64,000 nt of DNA from Streptomyces sp. NBC_00306 (GTDB taxonomy: Bacteria; Actinomycetota; Actinomycetes; Streptomycetales; Streptomycetaceae). Position numbers and translations under genes: made by a program. Numbering within the stretch: the stretch's first letter is position 1; each line of letters begins with the position of its first letter. Shown in pieces: positions 16,861 to 24,306 of this stretch. The stretch is taken from assembly GCF_036169555.1 (NCBI RefSeq), contig NZ_CP108032.1, positions 3,596,001 through 3,660,000 of the forward strand, in the 5' to 3' direction. The notes beneath the pieces were generated by a model. That model was not told the origin of the DNA. It made no database searches and saw only the letters and a list, made by a program, of their open reading frames with translations.

Positions 16861-18921
16861 TCAGTTGGCCAGCAGGCCCTCCAGGACGTGGGTGTCCGGA
16901 AGGGGCCTGCGGGCCTGGCCCGGCGCCGGGCAGCGCGGGTCGAGCCGCAGCCTCGCGAGGTCGCGCCCCGCCACGCCCCAGGCGTGCGGGGAGTACCGCT
17001 CCCAGGCCAGCTGCGGCGGGTTGTACCAGCCGTCGCCGAGCCCGCCGAGCATGAACTGCGCCTCGGCCAGGTCGGGTCCGAGCCGGTAGACGAGACCGCC
17101 GAAGATCGACGCGAACACATGGCCGTCGTGCACGCTGAGTTCGCCGTAGCTCGGCAGCCGGCCCGTCCGGATCACGGTGCGGGTGGCCAGGTCCATGGCG
17201 AACCAGGCGCCCGCGAGCCGCTTGTAGACCCCGTAGAGCACACCGTCGGACACCGCGACGTGCTGAAGGCTCGCGTAGCCCTCGATGGGCGTGACCTCCC
17301 ACAGCACTTCACGCCGCGTCAGGTCGAAGGCGGCGATCGTGGCGCTCGGCCGGGTCGGCGGGACGCTGCCTCCGCCCCAGGTGTCGCCCGCGAGATAGGC
17401 GATCCTGCGGCCCCGCCGGTCGTCCAGCGCGAGGGACATCACGCTCTGGTCGGTGATCACGTCCTTGTAGACCGTGATCTTGCGCCGCCGCCGGTCGAGC
17501 GAGGTCAGCGCACCCTTGAGCAGACCGACCCCCGGGGCCGAGGCCACCAGCAGCAGATCCTGGTCGCGCACATGCGCCATGTCCGTCGGGCGCTGCTGGT
17601 CGTGGTCGATGAAGCCGAGCGATCTGACCCTTCCGCGGTCCGGGTCGAGCTCCAGCAGCTCGGTGCTCGGGTACATCGCCGCGTACAGCCTGCTGCCCAC
17701 GACCTGGAGCTGTTTGGGCTCCCCCGCGACGCTGGTGCGCCGGGAGGTGCGGGTGCCGCGCGTGGTCGTGCGATGGGTGGTGATGGAGAAGTGCCCGCCG
17801 ACATGGACGACGCCGCGCGACTCGTACGCCATGGACTGCACCGGGTCGGGCCCGGACAGACCGGCGTCGATCAGTTCCACTATCTCCGACTGCTTGCTCT
17901 CCAGGTTCAGCCACCAGAGCCGGCCGCTGCCCGCCGCGCCGAGCAGTGTCGTGGCGTCGAGCGGGACCACGGCGCGGTGTTCGTCGCCGGGCGTGGGGGC
18001 GGCGACGGCGACGAGCGTGTCGCCGTCGCGCCGGTAGACGGTCCCGGTCGGGCGGCCGACGCAGTACAGCGTGCCGTCCGCCGTCATGGTCATCGCGTCG
18101 AGCAGCCGCTCGGCGGCGGGTGTGGCGATCACCTTCGCGTCACTGCCGTCGGGTGCCATGTCGACGAGGTACTTCGTGAGCGCCGCGATCACCCGGCCGT
18201 CGCGGGCGATGATGGCGGCCGCGCCGCCGTACGGGGTGGGGGTGATGTTGGTCTTGGCGCCCGTGGTGCGGTCGTAGGCGACGACGTAACCGGACGGCAG
18301 CGTTCCCGCGTATACGAAACGGTCGTCGGCCGCGATCGCACGGACGTACTGCTGGCCGGCGAACGCCACGCCGAGATTACGCAGCGTGCCGGTGGAGGGC
18401 TTGTACTCCCACACCTCGCCGCGGGGCGAAGTCCCCGCGTAGACGGTGCCGTCGGGCGCGGTCGTCAGACACCAGACGAAGCCGCCGGACGGACCGATCG
18501 TGCCGATGAGCGCGACCTGGCCGGTCGCGGGGTCGAAGCGGTAGATGTCCGGGAACGGATACGTCCCCGCGTAGATGTGCCCGCCCGAGACCGTCGTCGC
18601 CCAGCCGCCCTCACCGCGGTTGAGCCGCACGGCCCTGGTGAGCGTCTTGGACGGAAGATCGATCTCGCCGAGCACCGGAGGGTTCTGACCGCGGGCGACG
18701 ACGTACGCCTTGTCGCCGAGAACGGTCATGCCGACGATCGCCGCGGTCAGCGACGCGACGCCGTACATCGCGATCGTGGGGCCCGAGCAGGGATCGCTCG
18801 TGCCGGATGCGCCTGCTCTGTCTGCCGCCTCGGCACTCGCCTCGGCGGGGAAAAGGGACTGTCCCGCCACGGATGCCAGGGTGAACCCGGCTCCTGCCTG
18901 CAGTAACCGCCTGCGTTCCAT
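16861..18921 (-). CDS. Tat-exported beta-propeller (PQQ/YVTN-like) protein with an early TTA codon
   Basis: This 686-residue precursor has a Tat signal peptide (MERRRLLQAGAGFTLASVAG, cleavage near ASA-EAAD). Blade-like repeats rich in G-x-x-Y-x-G-T-x-P fill the rest (YAGTYPFPDIYRFDP, YAGTSPRGEVWEY, YAGTLPSGYVVAYD), typical of PQQ- or NHL-like propellers. ATG 18921 has GGAGGA 5 bp upstream. Codon 6 is TTA (18904-18906), so synthesis should need the bldA tRNA, pointing to expression in aerial growth or late phase. No catalytic motif is visible; ligand binding or carbohydrate-related activity is possible. A bidirectional terminator lies just past the stop. Confidence 0.8.
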   Translation of the reverse strand: MERRRLLQAGAGFTLASVAGQSLFPAEASAEAADRAGASGTSDPCSGPTIAMYGVASLTAAIVGMTVLGDKAYVVARGQNPPVLGEIDLPSKTLTRAVRLNRGEGGWATTVSGGHIYAGTYPFPDIYRFDPATGQVALIGTIGPSGGFVWCLTTAPDGTVYAGTSPRGEVWEYKPSTGTLRNLGVAFAGQQYVRAIAADDRFVYAGTLPSGYVVAYDRTTGAKTNITPTPYGGAAAIIARDGRVIAALTKYLVDMAPDGSDAKVIATPAAERLLDAMTMTADGTLYCVGRPTGTVYRRDGDTLVAVAAPTPGDEHRAVVPLDATTLLGAAGSGRLWWLNLESKQSEIVELIDAGLSGPDPVQSMAYESRGVVHVGGHFSITTHRTTTRGTRTSRRTSVAGEPKQLQVVGSRLYAAMYPSTELLELDPDRGRVRSLGFIDHDQQRPTDMAHVRDQDLLLVASAPGVGLLKGALTSLDRRRRKITVYKDVITDQSVMSLALDDRRGRRIAYLAGDTWGGGSVPPTRPSATIAAFDLTRREVLWEVTPIEGYASLQHVAVSDGVLYGVYKRLAGAWFAMDLATRTVIRTGRLPSYGELSVHDGHVFASIFGGLVYRLGPDLAEAQFMLGGLGDGWYNPPQLAWERYSPHAWGVAGRDLARLRLDPRCPAPGQARRPLPDTHVLEGLLAN

Positions 18922-19403
18922 GCGTCCTCCCCAGAGAATCGGACCACCGGGACACCATGCCTGGCGGGGCTCCACAGCGGAAGCTGCCGAACGAGCCTCG
19001 CGTTTGCGGGCGTCGGATGATCAACGCGGCACGGCGGCGCAGGTTACGAATGATCCCGTTTTCTGATGTATTCGAGGGAAACGCACGCCTATGACCACAC
19101 TTTCGGCAAGGTCAACGGTCTTTAGAAGGCAACACTTTCCAGTCAAAGCCTGCTGTCCGAAGAAACGTACCGCCATGACATAACCGCAGGTCAAACGGTA
19201 GTTCTCTGTTGGACCACCACAGATCATCCACATGGTGGACGGTGTTATGCGAGGACTCGAACCCGGTGCGAGCTGCCCGAACGGTCATTCGGTCACCTCA
19301 GTTCGCACGTATGCGGCCGGAAAGAAGCGCCGCATGTGCGTTCACTGTGCGCATACGCAAGACTCCCGAACGCAATCAACCCCCGAATGCAGGAGATTCA
19401 CCG
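18922..19403. other. AT-rich divergent intergenic region
   Basis: This 482-bp region lies upstream of the propeller and inhibitor genes. The part 19030-19230 is clearly richer in A/T than its surroundings. It contains no convincing long gene; a short frame starting near 19247 encodes CPNGH ... CVHC, a zinc-knuckle-like pattern, but it runs on over the inhibitor gene and lacks a clear ribosome-binding site. Promoters for both neighbours presumably lie here. Confidence 0.6.
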
Positions 19404-19859
19404 ATGCGTTACATCCGCAACACGATCGCCACAACTGCCGCCCTGCTGCTGAGCGGTGCCGCCCTCTCCACCGCGCACGCCGCGCCCGCCGCGCCGACCG
19501 CGCAGCCGGCCGGTGCCAACAGCCTCTATGCCCCCTCCGCGCTGGTGCTGAGCATCGGCAAGGGCGAGGAGGCGGCGACCGCGACCGTCGAGCGTGCGGT
19601 CACCCTCACTTGTACCCCGCGCGCCGACGGCAGCCACCCGGCGCCGGTCGCCGCGTGCCGTGAACTGCGCGCGGTGGACGGTGAGTTCTCGGCCCTGAAG
19701 TCTTCGCCTTCGCACACGATGTGTACGCGCCAGTGGGACCCGGTCGTGGTCACGGCGACCGGCGTGTGGCAGGGACAGCACGTGTCGTGGTCGGAGACCT
19801 ACGGCAACCGCTGCGAGATGGAGGGCAGCCTCGCCGAGGGTGCGGTCTTCTCCTTCTGA
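19404..19859 (+). CDS. Subtilisin-inhibitor-like (SSI family) secreted protease inhibitor, P1 Arg
   Basis: This 151-residue precursor has a Sec signal peptide (MRYIRNTIATTAALLLSGAA, cleavage after AHA). The mature domain has the SSI framework: Cys pairs CTPRADG...VAAC and MCTRQWDPV...NRCEM, GVWQGQHVSW, and the C-terminal AVFSF. Aligned with SSI MCPMVYDP, the reactive site reads MCTRQWDP, so P1 is Arg instead of Met; trypsin-like targets are predicted rather than subtilisin. SSI proteins act outside the cell as dimers and often control transglutaminase-activating or mycelial proteases. ATG 19404 is preceded by AGGAG at 8 bp spacing. Confidence 0.93.
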   Translation: MRYIRNTIATTAALLLSGAALSTAHAAPAAPTAQPAGANSLYAPSALVLSIGKGEEAATATVERAVTLTCTPRADGSHPAPVAACRELRAVDGEFSALKSSPSHTMCTRQWDPVVVTATGVWQGQHVSWSETYGNRCEMEGSLAEGAVFSF

Positions 19860-19944
19860 CGCACAGGCTGATCCCGCCGAGCGGTGGGACGTTCGCACAG
19901 GCGCCCGGCCAGGAGCCGCGGCCGGCGCCACGTCAGGACCGCGC

Positions 19945-20090
19945 CGTACGGATCGCCGTGAACGGATCGGTCCCACGGATCACGCTGGACGGATCGGGTC
20001 CCACGGATCAGGGCGTACGGATCAGGCGTCAGATCAGGGCTTTGGGTCGGGACTTCGGATCAGGGCTTCGGATCAGGGCGTACGGACGCC
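19945..20090. repeat. Degenerate ACGGATC short repeats
   Basis: The words ACGGATC, TCGGATC and GGATCAGGGC recur about ten times between the inhibitor gene and the hydrolase stop, running into the last codons of the hydrolase gene. It is low-complexity sequence with no function visible; no strong terminator hairpin is evident. Confidence 0.6.
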
Positions 20091-20936
20091 GTCCAGGAAC
20101 GGCTCGATCGCCGAGCGCCAGCCCTCCGGCTGGTCGTAGTGCACCAGGTGGCCCGCGTCGACCACCTCCGCGTACTCCCCGCGCGGCAGCACCCTGACCA
20201 TCTCCTGGGACTCGGCGCGGCCCAGTTCGCCGTCGAGGCCGCGCACCACCAGGGTGGGGCACTGGACCTGGGCCAGTTCCTCCCAGTGCGCGTCGTGGAC
20301 CCAGGTCTCCCGGGCCTTGAGCATCTGCCGGCGGGAGAACACCGGACGCCAGCCGTCCGCCCGTTCCGCCATGACCTCGGCGAAGAACTCCCCGCGCGAC
20401 GGCGTCGGACGCTCCACCCACGGATCGTCTTCGCCGAACCATCTGCGGACGTCGGCGAGCGTCGCGAACGGCACGGGCCAGGCCCGGAACCAGTCGTCCC
20501 ACTCCCGCTGCGACGCCGCCCCGAGCGCCGACGCCCGCATGTCACAGATGATCAGCGCCTGGACCAGGTCGGGACGCTTGGCGGCGAGCTGCCAGGCGGT
20601 GAGTGCACCCATCGAGTGACCGATCAGGGTCACGGGGGCGAGGTTCAGCTGTTCGACGGCGGCCTCCGCGTCGGCGACGTACGCCTCACGGGTGAACGGG
20701 CCCTCGGGCGGCTTGTCACTGCGCCCGTGGCCCCGTTGGTCGAGCGCGACCGCACGGTGCCGGTCGGACAGCCAACGGGCCGTGGACGCCCAGTGGGACG
20801 CGCGGCCCATCAGGCCGTGCAGCAGTAAGACCCCCGGCGCGGGCTCCGGTTCACCGCTCCCCTTGGGCGGGTCCGCGAACTCCCAGGCAGCCAGGCGTAC
20901 GCCATCGGCTCCGGTCACATCGATGCGCCGCACCAT
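20073..20936 (-). CDS. Alpha/beta-fold hydrolase
   Basis: This 287-residue soluble hydrolase has oxyanion-loop motif LLLHGLMG, nucleophile elbow GHSMG, a late acid in VVRGLDGELG and catalytic His in DAGHLVHYDQPEGW, all in canonical order. It resembles the bromoperoxidase/esterase branch; the substrate is unknown. ATG 20936 has GGGGG upstream. The gene lies on the same strand as dmdR1 but is separated from it by a 1.6 kb repetitive spacer, so co-transcription is uncertain. An analogous hydrolase neighbours dmdR1 in S. coelicolor, as I recall. Confidence 0.85.
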   Translation of the reverse strand: MVRRIDVTGADGVRLAAWEFADPPKGSGEPEPAPGVLLLHGLMGRASHWASTARWLSDRHRAVALDQRGHGRSDKPPEGPFTREAYVADAEAAVEQLNLAPVTLIGHSMGALTAWQLAAKRPDLVQALIICDMRASALGAASQREWDDWFRAWPVPFATLADVRRWFGEDDPWVERPTPSRGEFFAEVMAERADGWRPVFSRRQMLKARETWVHDAHWEELAQVQCPTLVVRGLDGELGRAESQEMVRVLPRGEYAEVVDAGHLVHYDQPEGWRSAIEPFLDGVRTP

Positions 20937-21121
20937 GTGCCTGGCACCCCCTTCTCTCCCCCGGTCGTCCAGATCGGTCGAAGTTTCCGCCAGCCTATCG
21001 AACTCCTATTCGAAAACGGGGTTCCGGCGTGCAACACCCCTCGTTCGAGTGACCACGCTCAAGGATTGACTTCCGCCGCCGAGGGGAGATCTTCAGCGGG
21101 AGGCGGGCCGCTCGGGGAAGA

Positions 21122-21207
21122 CGGTCCGAGGGGACCGACCCTGGGAGCTCGGGGCTCCGGGTCGGAACAGGGGAGGACAGGCCCCGGCGCTCAAGGGCGC
21201 CGGGGCC
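21122..21207. terminator. Cluster of three GC-rich hairpins
   Basis: Hairpins: CGGTCC/GGACCG (21122-21137); a compound stem CCGACCC+GGAGC with GCTCC+GGGTCGG (21135-21165); and GGCCCCGGCGC/GCGCCGGGGCC with loop TCAAGG (21180-21207, perfect 11-bp stem). The last would be an efficient GC-type terminator on either strand. Located upstream of the hydrolase, the cluster may end read-through from dmdR1. Confidence 0.6.
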
Positions 21208-21479
21208 CCTCTGTCGCTCCAGGGCGCACGCACTGCGCCGTTGTGCACACGGGACGTACGAGGGGCGCATCACTCCGACCTCCCCCTGCCTCCGCCGGCG
21301 GGATCCCCACCCCGACCGTGGGTCACAGCCTCTGCCCCAGCGTGGCACGCGATTCGCCCGGGCGCTGCCATTCCGGGCGGAAAACGTCTCCGCGAGGCGG
21401 TGAACGGGCCACCACCGCGCCGCCGGACGCGCCCCCGGCCGCCCCCGCGCGAGGGCGGACGACGCCCACCGGCGCCTTG

Positions 21480-22547
21480 GTGCCTGCGGGTTGGGCCTGC
21501 GGCCGTGCCGGTGGTGCGGGCATGCGATGTGCCGCGGCGGGCCTGCGGCCGTGCCGCCATTGCCGGTTGCCCGGCGGCGGTGGTGACCCGCCACGCCTGA
21601 CGGTCGGGGCACGCCACAGGTGCCGGGCCCACGCCTGCGGCCGGCGGATGCCCTACCGAGCCGCCTTGCGCTGCCTGTTGTGACGGCCGCACCGGCCCTG
21701 ACGGACCGGCAGATCCTGGCCGACGGTGCCTGCCGCTCGTCCGGCGCCGCCCCTTGCGCCCGGCCGCACCAGCATCTGACGGACCGGCACGTCTTGACCG
21801 ACCGCGCCTGCCGGTGACTCGATCCGCCTGTTGCGTCCGCGGGCTCTACCGCTTACCCGGCCTTCGCCGGGACCGCCACGGGCGGCCGTCTGTTGTGAGC
21901 GAACGCACCGACCAGTCGGGCGGACCGACAGATCGTGCCGACTGCGACCGCCGCGTCTGGCGCCCGCCCGGCTTCGCCCGGACCGGTCCCGCGCCTGCCG
22001 GTCGCGCCGGCCCATGCCCGCTGCCGCCGCATGCCCCGCGCGGCGTGCGGTGACGGACGGCGGCTGCCGCGCTGCCACCCACCGCTTCCCAGGCTTTCGC
22101 CAGGATCGCCGCCTGGCGTGACCAGCCGTGCCTGCCGCCCGCGGCCGCCGGGTAGGCCCTGCCGGGCCTTCCCGCGCCGCCTGTTGCGCCCGGTCGCAGC
22201 GGCACCGACGGGCCGACAGACCATGACCGACCGTGCCTACCGCTTCCCTGGACGGACGGCTCCACTGGTGGCCCGTCCGGCGCGACCGGTCGTGCCTACC
22301 GCTCCTGCCGGGCACCCACCGGCCACTCGGCGCGGCGTGCCCGACCGCCTTCCGCGACCAGCGGCCTCCGGTGGAGGCCGACGCCCAGCGCCCGCGTCCG
22401 CACATGCCTCTGGCGGCCGGGTGGCCCTGCCGGGCCTTCCCGTGCCGCCTGGTGTGACCAGCCGCACCGGCTGCCTGTCCGGTCGGCCCGTGGTGACGGC
22501 CGCGCCGGCAACTCGCCCCCGGTCGGCCCGTTCTCCGCGCGCCCTGC
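21480..22547. repeat. Degenerate direct repeats in the dmdR1-hydrolase spacer
   Basis: Examples: GGGCCTGCGGCCGTGCCG at about 21494 and 21539; GACGGACCGGCA words at about 21700 and 21779, with diverged copies near 21920 and 22207; and GGCCCTGCCGGGCCTTCCCG (22155-22174), repeated with the same flank about 266 bp later (about 22423). Copies are imperfect and of mixed spacing, as if repeatedly duplicated and diverged. Confidence 0.65.
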
Positions 22548-23240
22548 CTACTGCTTGGCCACGAACACGTGCGACGCCACGTCCGCCTGGAGCTCCGCCG
22601 CCTCGCCGCTGCTGCCGACCAGCACTCCGCCGGCCGACTCCGTCACGCTCACCACCGAGCCGGGCTGCACGCCCGCCCGTCGCAGCGTGTACATCAGCTG
22701 GGCGTCCGTCTGGATCGGCTCGCCGATCCGGCGTACGACCACGGTCTTGCCGTCCGTGCCCGGGTCGAGGTCCGCGAGCGAGACCATGCCCTCGTCGAGG
22801 AACGGGTCCGCCTCCGCCTTCTCGCCCAGCTCCTCCAGGCCCGGGATCGGGTTGCCGTACGGCGACTCCGTCGGGTGGCGCAGCAGTTCGAGCACGCGCC
22901 GCTCGACGGCCTCGCTCATCACGTGCTCCCAGCGACAGGCCTCCGCGTGGACCTGCTCCCACTCCAGCCCGATGACGTCGACGAGCAGACACTCCGCGAG
23001 CCGGTGCTTGCGCATCACGCGCGTCGCCAGCCGCCTGCCCTCCTCGGTCAGCTCCAGGTGACGGTCGCCGGCGACCGTCACCAGTCCGTCCCGCTCCATG
23101 CGGGCCACGGTCTGGCTGACCGTGGGTCCGCTCTGGTCGAGCCGTTCGGCGATACGGGCGCGCATGGGCACCACACCTTCCTCTTCCAGCTCGAGGATGG
23201 TGCGGAGATACATCTCCGTCGTGTCGATCAGTCCGGACAT
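22548..23240 (-). CDS. dmdR1: Iron-dependent DtxR-family repressor DmdR1
   Basis: This 230-residue DtxR/IdeR repressor binds iron boxes when loaded with Fe2+ and represses siderophore genes. It has an N-terminal winged helix (MSGLIDTTEMYLRTILELEE, SGPTVSQTVARMERDGL), a metal-binding and dimer domain (HRLAECLLVDVIGLEWEQVH, CRWEHVMSEAVERR; the Cys-Arg-Trp-Glu-His motif and HPTESPYGNPIPG), and a C-terminal SH3-like FeoA domain. The length equals S. coelicolor DmdR1. ATG 23240 has GAGGGG 5 bp upstream. The opposite strand is open over most of the gene; in S. coelicolor an antiparallel gene, adm, overlaps dmdR1. I saw no consensus iron box in its own promoter. Confidence 0.95.
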   Translation of the reverse strand: MSGLIDTTEMYLRTILELEEEGVVPMRARIAERLDQSGPTVSQTVARMERDGLVTVAGDRHLELTEEGRRLATRVMRKHRLAECLLVDVIGLEWEQVHAEACRWEHVMSEAVERRVLELLRHPTESPYGNPIPGLEELGEKAEADPFLDEGMVSLADLDPGTDGKTVVVRRIGEPIQTDAQLMYTLRRAGVQPGSVVSVTESAGGVLVGSSGEAAELQADVASHVFVAKQ

Positions 23241-23391
23241 ACGTGCCCCTCGATGAAATCGTGATGCGCTGCGGCCCCGGGTCAATTCTTACGCATCCCA
23301 CTGACAACCGTGCCGTGCCCGGCGAAGCCAAGGGCGGAGCCGGTGGAAAAACTCCGTGAAACCTGTCGGCAGGCCGGTACGGGAGGCCGTA

Positions 23392-23421
23392 TTGACACAG
23401 CAATGGTCCAGACCGCAACGT
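23392..23421 (+). promoter_or_regulatory. nagS promoter with DasR-like operator (dre) in the spacer
   Basis: TTGACA (23392-23397) is followed, 18 bp on, by CAACGT (23416-23421). Inside the spacer, AATGGTCCAGACCGCA (23402-23417) matches 12 of 16 positions of the DasR consensus ACTGGTCTAGACCACT, including the TGGTC-AGACC core. A repressor here would block the promoter. Confidence 0.6.
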
Positions 23422-23492
23422 GATCCGCGACGCGGGTATTCCCGCGCCTGTTCCCCACTCCCGGAACCTCCACCCCCGGAAAGGGCTCGGCG

Positions 23493-24248
23493 ATGAGCGA
23501 GAGCAAGCTGGCCGGTCAGTTCTTCGACGCCGCGATCGGTCTGCTGCAGCGCGTACGGGACGAGGAGGCGGAGAACATCGCGGCCTCGGGCGAGGCGATC
23601 GCCGACGCCGTCGCCGCCGGGGGCCGGCTGTTCGCCTTCGGCGCCGGGCACTCGTCGCTGGCCGCGCAGGACGTCGTCTACCGCGCCGGCGGATTCGCCC
23701 TGATGAACCTGCTGGCCGTGCCCGGAGTCGTCGGTGTCGACGTCATGCCGGCGACGCTCGGCTCCGCCCTGGAGCGCGTGGACGGTCTCGCGGGTGCCGT
23801 GCTCGACTCCAGCCCGGCCCGGTCGGGCGACGTCCTCGTGATCATCTCCCTGTCCGGCCGCAACGCGCTGCCCGTCGAGATGGCGATGAACGCGCGGGCG
23901 CTCGGGCTCACCGTCATCGGCGTGACCTCGGTCGCGTACGCGGAGGAGACCAGGTCGCGGCACTCCTCGGACACCTTCCTCAAGGACCACTGCGACATCG
24001 TTCTCGACTCCAAGATCGCCGTCGGGGACGCGGAGCTCACCCACGAGGGCATCGAGGCGCCGTTCGCCCCCGCGTCGACGGTGGTCACCAGCGCGCTGAT
24101 GCAGGCGACGATGGCGGCGGCCGCGGAACGGCTGGTCGAAAAGGGGATCGAACCGCCGCTGCTGCGGTCGGGGAACGTGGACGGCGGCCACGAGTGGAAC
24201 GGCCGGGTGATGACGGAGTACGGCGACCGGATCTTCTTCCGGCACTAG
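23493..24248 (+). CDS. nagS: SIS-domain phosphosugar protein (UPF0309; NagS-like)
   Basis: This 251-residue cytosolic protein has a SIS phosphosugar fold: FGAGHSSLAAQDVVYRAGG (phosphate-binding Ser), VIISLSGRNALPVEMA, and a helical end with DGGHEWNGRV. It matches the UPF0309 family protein next to dmdR1 in S. coelicolor (SCO4393), which I recall being described as NagS, acting on GlcNAc-6-phosphate and tied to aminosugar sensitivity. The symbol rests on that recollection. ATG 23493 follows GGAAAGG. The DasR-like operator in its promoter fits aminosugar metabolism. It is divergent from dmdR1. Confidence 0.85.
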   Translation: MSESKLAGQFFDAAIGLLQRVRDEEAENIAASGEAIADAVAAGGRLFAFGAGHSSLAAQDVVYRAGGFALMNLLAVPGVVGVDVMPATLGSALERVDGLAGAVLDSSPARSGDVLVIISLSGRNALPVEMAMNARALGLTVIGVTSVAYAEETRSRHSSDTFLKDHCDIVLDSKIAVGDAELTHEGIEAPFAPASTVVTSALMQATMAAAAERLVEKGIEPPLLRSGNVDGGHEWNGRVMTEYGDRIFFRH

Positions 24249-24274
24249 GACGAGTCTGCTCGGCCTTCGTCCGG

Positions 24275-24290
24275 ACCGGGCCCACCCGGT
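24275..24290. terminator. Small hairpin between convergent genes
   Basis: ACCGGG and CCCGGT pair around loop CCCA, in the 58-bp gap between nagS and the PAS gene. It is short, but placed where a bidirectional terminator is expected. Confidence 0.45.
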
Positions 24291-24306
24291 GAGGCGGGCC
24301 GGTGCC

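Larger units (their letters stand above)
20937..22547. other. 1.6 kb gene-free, repeat-rich spacer
   Basis: I find no supportable gene here. The open frames are Arg/Gly/Ala-rich on both strands, have no start signals and show no coding third-position bias. The left part (21122-21207) has three consecutive hairpins. The right part (about 21480-22547) is made of degenerate direct repeats. It separates two genes of the same strand, dmdR1 and the hydrolase. Confidence 0.7.

Noticed and set aside
19240..19260. tRNA-like T-arm word GAGGACTCGAACCCGG on the plus strand (minus strand reads CCGGGTTCGAGTCCTC)
   Set aside because: The T-stem has a mismatch and no matching acceptor 5' strand, D-arm or anticodon arm lies at the right distance, so it is not a tRNA. 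An att-site relic cannot be argued from one 16-bp word.
21653..22405. Open frame of 250 codons on the minus strand in the dmdR1-hydrolase spacer
   Set aside because: Arg/Gly/Ala-rich, no ribosome-binding site, no third-position G/C bias of coding sequence, and it is built from the local repeats.
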